Shown: positions 12,613-15,400 of the stretch, piece after piece
How positions within the stretch are numbered: position 1 is the first letter of the stretch
How the letters are laid out: each line of letters starts with the position of its first letter
From: Collinsella sp.
Lineage (GTDB): Bacteria > Actinomycetota > Coriobacteriia > Coriobacteriales > Coriobacteriaceae
DNA: 15,400 bases
Reading direction: 5' to 3'
Assembly: GCA_031295725.1 (NCBI GenBank)
Contig: JAUMNV010000152.1
Location: 1 to 15,400 of the forward strand
Made by a program: the position numbers and the translations under genes
Notes under the pieces: generated by a model
Database searches by the model: none
Told to the model about the DNA's origin: nothing
The model's input: only the letters and a program-made list of their open reading frames with translations

Positions 12613-15294
12613 TTACTCCTTCTCCACAGCGCGCATGATCGCCTTGTAGATCTCCATCAACGGAATGATCAGGAAGGCAAGGCCCAGCGCGGCGATAACG
12701 CCCTTGAGCTCAAGCGTCACGGGGCCAAAGAACATCTCGGCAAGCGTCGGCTGCACGGTCACGATCACCGTCAGTACCAGCGCCAGCGCGGCAGATGCCC
12801 ACAGCCACTTGTTCTGCTTCTTCATGCTAAACAGCGACGCACGACGGCTGCGCATATTGAAGCAGTGGAAGATCTCGACCATGTTGAGCGTGATGAACGC
12901 CATCATCACGCCTTCCTCGTCGGCATTGCCGGCGATCATATCGGCGATGTGGATGTAGCCCATGTCAAAGTACACGCCCACAAAGAAGCTCGCCAGCACC
13001 AGCACGGTGATGATCAAGCCCTGGACCACACAGTCCAGGCCCATATTACCGGCAAAGACGCCGTCCTTGGCGTTGCGCGGCTTGCGCTTCATGATGTCGC
13101 CCTCGGCATCCTCCATGCCCAGCGCGAGCGCGGGGAAGCAGTCGGTGACCAGGTTCACCCACAGCAGCTGCACCGGCTGGAAGATGGTAAAGCCGATGAG
13201 CGTGGCGATAAACACCGAGAACACCTCGGCAAGGTTAGCCGAAAGCAGGAACTGGATGACCTTGCGGATATTGTCGTAGATGCGACGGCCCTCTTCGCAA
13301 GCACCGATGATGGTGGCGAAGTTGTCGTCGGCAAGCACCATGTCGGCAACGTTCTTGGTGACGTCGGTACCGGTGATGCCCATGCCCACGCCGATGTCGG
13401 CGCGCTTGATGGACGGGGCGTCGTTGACGCCGTCGCCCGTCATGGCCACGATCTGGTCGCGCGACTTCCAGGCCTCGACGATGCGGGTCTTGTGCTCGGG
13501 CTGGACGCGAGCGTACACGCCGTAGTCCTCGATGTGCGCGTCGAGCTCCTCGTCGCTCATGCGATCGAGGTCGGCACCGGTGATGGCATGGCTGCGATCG
13601 GTGACGATTCCCAGCTGCTTGGCAATGGCCACGGCGGTGTCGATATGGTCGCCCGTGATCATGACGGTGCGAATACCGGCATCGTGGGCCTCGCGGATGG
13701 CGTCGGCGACCTCGGGGCGGACAGGGTCAATCATGCCGGATAGGCCGCAGAAGACCAGGTCGTGCTCGAGCGCAGCGGGGCTGCAGTCGCTCGGGACCTC
13801 GGTGTAAGTGCGGCTTGCCAGCGCCAGCACGCGCAGGGCCTCGTCGGCCATGGCCTTGTTGGCGGCCACGAGCTCGGCGCGACGCTCCTCGGTCAGGGGG
13901 ACGACCTTTTCGCCCTCGTAGATATGGGTGCACAGACCAATCACCACGTCGGGCGCGCCCTTGGTGTACTGCTCGTACTCGCCGTCCAGGGTCTCGACGA
14001 CCACAGACATCATCTTACGGCCCGAGTCGAACGGGGCCTCGCCCACGCGCGGGTGCTCGGCAGTCAGGCCAGTAAGACCAGCCTTGCCGGCATCGTTGAC
14101 GAGTGCACACTCGGTCGGCTCGCCCACGGCCTCGCCCAGTTCCTCGTCCCACTGGGCATCGGAGCACAGTGCCATACCGGCCAGGAACTTCTCCTTGGGC
14201 GCAGCGAGCTCGTGCTTGACGACGGTCATCTTGTTCTGGGTAAGGGTGCCGGTCTTGTCGGAGCAGATGGTCTGCGTGCAGCCAAGGGTCTCGACGGCAG
14301 AAAGCTTGCGGATGATCGCCTGGCGCTTGGCCATCTTGGTCACGCCGAGCGAAAGCACGATGGTCACGACGGCGACCAGGCCCTCGGGGATGGCGGCGAC
14401 GGCAAGCGAGACGGCGACCATAAAGGTGTCGAGCAGGGCAGTCGGGTCGGTGAGGACGTTGCCCACGCCGTGACGGATGATGTCGACGCCAAAGATGACG
14501 ACGCAGATGACGATAACCATAATGGTAAGGATGCGGCTGAGCTCGGCGAGCTTCACCTGCAGCGGCGTGAGCTCTTCCTTGGCCTCGGCCAGGGCGCCGG
14601 CAATCTTGCCCATCTCGGTGTTCATGCCGGTGCCGACCACGACGGCGCGACCACGGCCGTACACAACGGTGGAACCCATATAGCACATGTTCTTGCGGTC
14701 GCCGAGCGGCACGTCATCGGTGCCCGCGGCGAGCTCGATCACGTTGGCATGCTTCTCGACGGGCACGGACTCGCCGGTAAGGGCGGCCTCTTCGATCTTC
14801 ATCGTAGCGCTCTCGAGCACGCGGCAGTCGGCCGGGACGGAGTCGCCCGCCTCGAGCATGATCACGTCGCCGGGCACGAGCTCGGCACTCGGCAGGTGCA
14901 CGAGCTTACCGTCGCGCAGCACCTTGGACTGCGCCGCGCTCATCTCCTGCAGGGCCTCGAGGGCTTCTTCGCTCTTGGCTTCCTGGACCACGCCCAGCAC
15001 CGAGTTGACGATAACGACGAACATGATAATGACGACATCGGCAAAGTCGGGCTCGCCCTTGACCATGCCCGTGAGCGCACTGATGACGGCGGCAACGATC
15101 AGCATGATGACCATGGGATCGGCCATCTGCTCAAAGAAACGCTTCCACAGCGGCGTCTTCTCGGCTTCCTCGAGCTTGTTAGGGCCTGTCTTAGCGAGGC
15201 GCGACGACGCCTCGTCGTCGCTCAGGCCGAGGTTCTCATCGACACCCTGGTCGCTGAGCACCTCCGCCGCGGCGGACAGGTATTCCTTTTGCAT
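12613..15294 (-). CDS. P-type IIA calcium/cation-transporting ATPase
   Basis: This 893-residue pump exports a cation, most likely Ca2+, across the cytoplasmic membrane. N-terminal cation ATPase domain with GPNKLEE; TM1-2 (about 57-103); actuator domain with TGES (173-176); TM3-4 with VAAIPEGL (299-306); phosphorylation site SDKTGT with D346; nucleotide site KGAPD (445-449); TGDGVND (619-625); TM5 SANLAEV (685-691) and TM6 NLVTD (714-718), then four further TM segments. E304, N714 and D718 match the SERCA-type site II residues. N687, E690 and T717 match part of site I, which suggests Ca2+ rather than Na+/K+, by family knowledge. The ATG at 15294 follows AGGAGGGG. Single gene with its own leader and terminator. 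Confidence 0.93.
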   Translation of the reverse strand: MQKEYLSAAAEVLSDQGVDENLGLSDDEASSRLAKTGPNKLEEAEKTPLWKRFFEQMADPMVIMLIVAAVISALTGMVKGEPDFADVVIIMFVVIVNSVLGVVQEAKSEEALEALQEMSAAQSKVLRDGKLVHLPSAELVPGDVIMLEAGDSVPADCRVLESATMKIEEAALTGESVPVEKHANVIELAAGTDDVPLGDRKNMCYMGSTVVYGRGRAVVVGTGMNTEMGKIAGALAEAKEELTPLQVKLAELSRILTIMVIVICVVIFGVDIIRHGVGNVLTDPTALLDTFMVAVSLAVAAIPEGLVAVVTIVLSLGVTKMAKRQAIIRKLSAVETLGCTQTICSDKTGTLTQNKMTVVKHELAAPKEKFLAGMALCSDAQWDEELGEAVGEPTECALVNDAGKAGLTGLTAEHPRVGEAPFDSGRKMMSVVVETLDGEYEQYTKGAPDVVIGLCTHIYEGEKVVPLTEERRAELVAANKAMADEALRVLALASRTYTEVPSDCSPAALEHDLVFCGLSGMIDPVRPEVADAIREAHDAGIRTVMITGDHIDTAVAIAKQLGIVTDRSHAITGADLDRMSDEELDAHIEDYGVYARVQPEHKTRIVEAWKSRDQIVAMTGDGVNDAPSIKRADIGVGMGITGTDVTKNVADMVLADDNFATIIGACEEGRRIYDNIRKVIQFLLSANLAEVFSVFIATLIGFTIFQPVQLLWVNLVTDCFPALALGMEDAEGDIMKRKPRNAKDGVFAGNMGLDCVVQGLIITVLVLASFFVGVYFDMGYIHIADMIAGNADEEGVMMAFITLNMVEIFHCFNMRSRRASLFSMKKQNKWLWASAALALVLTVIVTVQPTLAEMFFGPVTLELKGVIAALGLAFLIIPLMEIYKAIMRAVEKE

Positions 15295-15304
15295 ATAGAG
15301 TCCC

Positions 15305-15358
15305 CTCCTGGGATTCGGGCCACTCAGCAGATTGATGCCCGATCATAATTCCCAGGAG
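15305..15358 (-). promoter_or_regulatory. Structured leader/operator of cation ATPase gene
   Basis: Reading the minus strand, CTCCTGGGA (15350-15358) and TCCCAGGAG (15305-15313) form a perfect 9-base inverted repeat. Nested inside is CGGGC (15337-15341) with GCCCG (15316-15320). The inner-side arm contains the AGGAG of the ribosome binding site. A TATGAT box (15342-15347) lies within the element with no good -35. If transcription starts upstream, the structure could mask the Shine-Dalgarno; if TATGAT is the -10, the repeat acts as a DNA site instead. Confidence 0.5.
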
Positions 15359-15400
15359 AAGGGCAAGGGCTCATCAAGGCTGCCGTGCTGAGCGGCAGTT

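Noticed and set aside
13762..15348. Plus-strand open frame of 528 codons opposite the cation ATPase
   Set aside because: The ATPase frame has all P-type motifs; the antisense product is His/Asp/Gly-rich low complexity, typical of GC-rich shadow frames.
15380..15398. CTGCCG/CGGCAG hairpin near the right edge as a terminator
   Set aside because: Short stem with no T-tract on the minus strand, and the plus-strand side is cut off by the window edge.

Overview
The window looks like chromosomal DNA from a high-GC gut actinobacterium of the class Coriobacteriia, most likely Collinsella or a close relative. The base is the GC-rich coding, frequent GTG starts with strong Shine-Dalgarno sequences, stop/start overlaps, an actinobacterial-type Tad (Flp) pilus operon, and a toxin/antitoxin pair of a type I associate with gut Actinobacteria. 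The genus is inferred from memory of these families, not from a search. Every gene I can support lies on the minus strand, so the text runs from high to low coordinates when following transcription.

Right side (15400 to 11130): a P-type IIA calcium/cation ATPase (12613-15294) has a leader with nested inverted repeats that cover its ribosome binding site. It is followed by an 88-base near-perfect palindrome and a strong intrinsic terminator. Next come the ribosome-assembly GTPase RsgA (11185-12369) and its own terminator.

Centre (11106 to 1336): a regulatory region with four GCTGACC-type elements precedes a tight Tad pilus operon. The order is CpaB/RcpC-like SAF protein, TadZ/CpaE, TadA/CpaF ATPase, TadB, TadC, Flp pilin, an unrecognised one-TM protein, a small pilin-like protein, TadE-like, a large TadG-like protein with a long Cys-containing ectodomain, a second TadE-like, and a DUF192 protein. 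Most junctions overlap by 1-37 bases, which suggests translational coupling. TadA powers assembly, TadB/TadC form the inner-membrane platform, TadZ localises the machine, Flp is the shaft, and the TadE/TadG-like proteins are minor pilins or anchors. No prepilin peptidase gene is in the window, yet four products share the same Ala|Gln...Glu processing signature.

Left side (1300 to 1): a toxin/antitoxin-like pair whose toxin gene has an in-frame amber codon at position 17; a tRNA-Phe(GAA) gene with a clear promoter and terminator; a 70-base duplicate of the tRNA 3' end and terminator 186 bases away, resembling attachment-site scars of an integrative element; several strong hairpins; and at the edge the first codons of a gene that may encode a GH5-like glycoside hydrolase.

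The most interesting parts are the tRNA-Phe scar region, the interrupted toxin, the structured ATPase leader and downstream palindrome, and the less usual components of the pilus operon. I see no CRISPR array, insertion sequence or phage gene.
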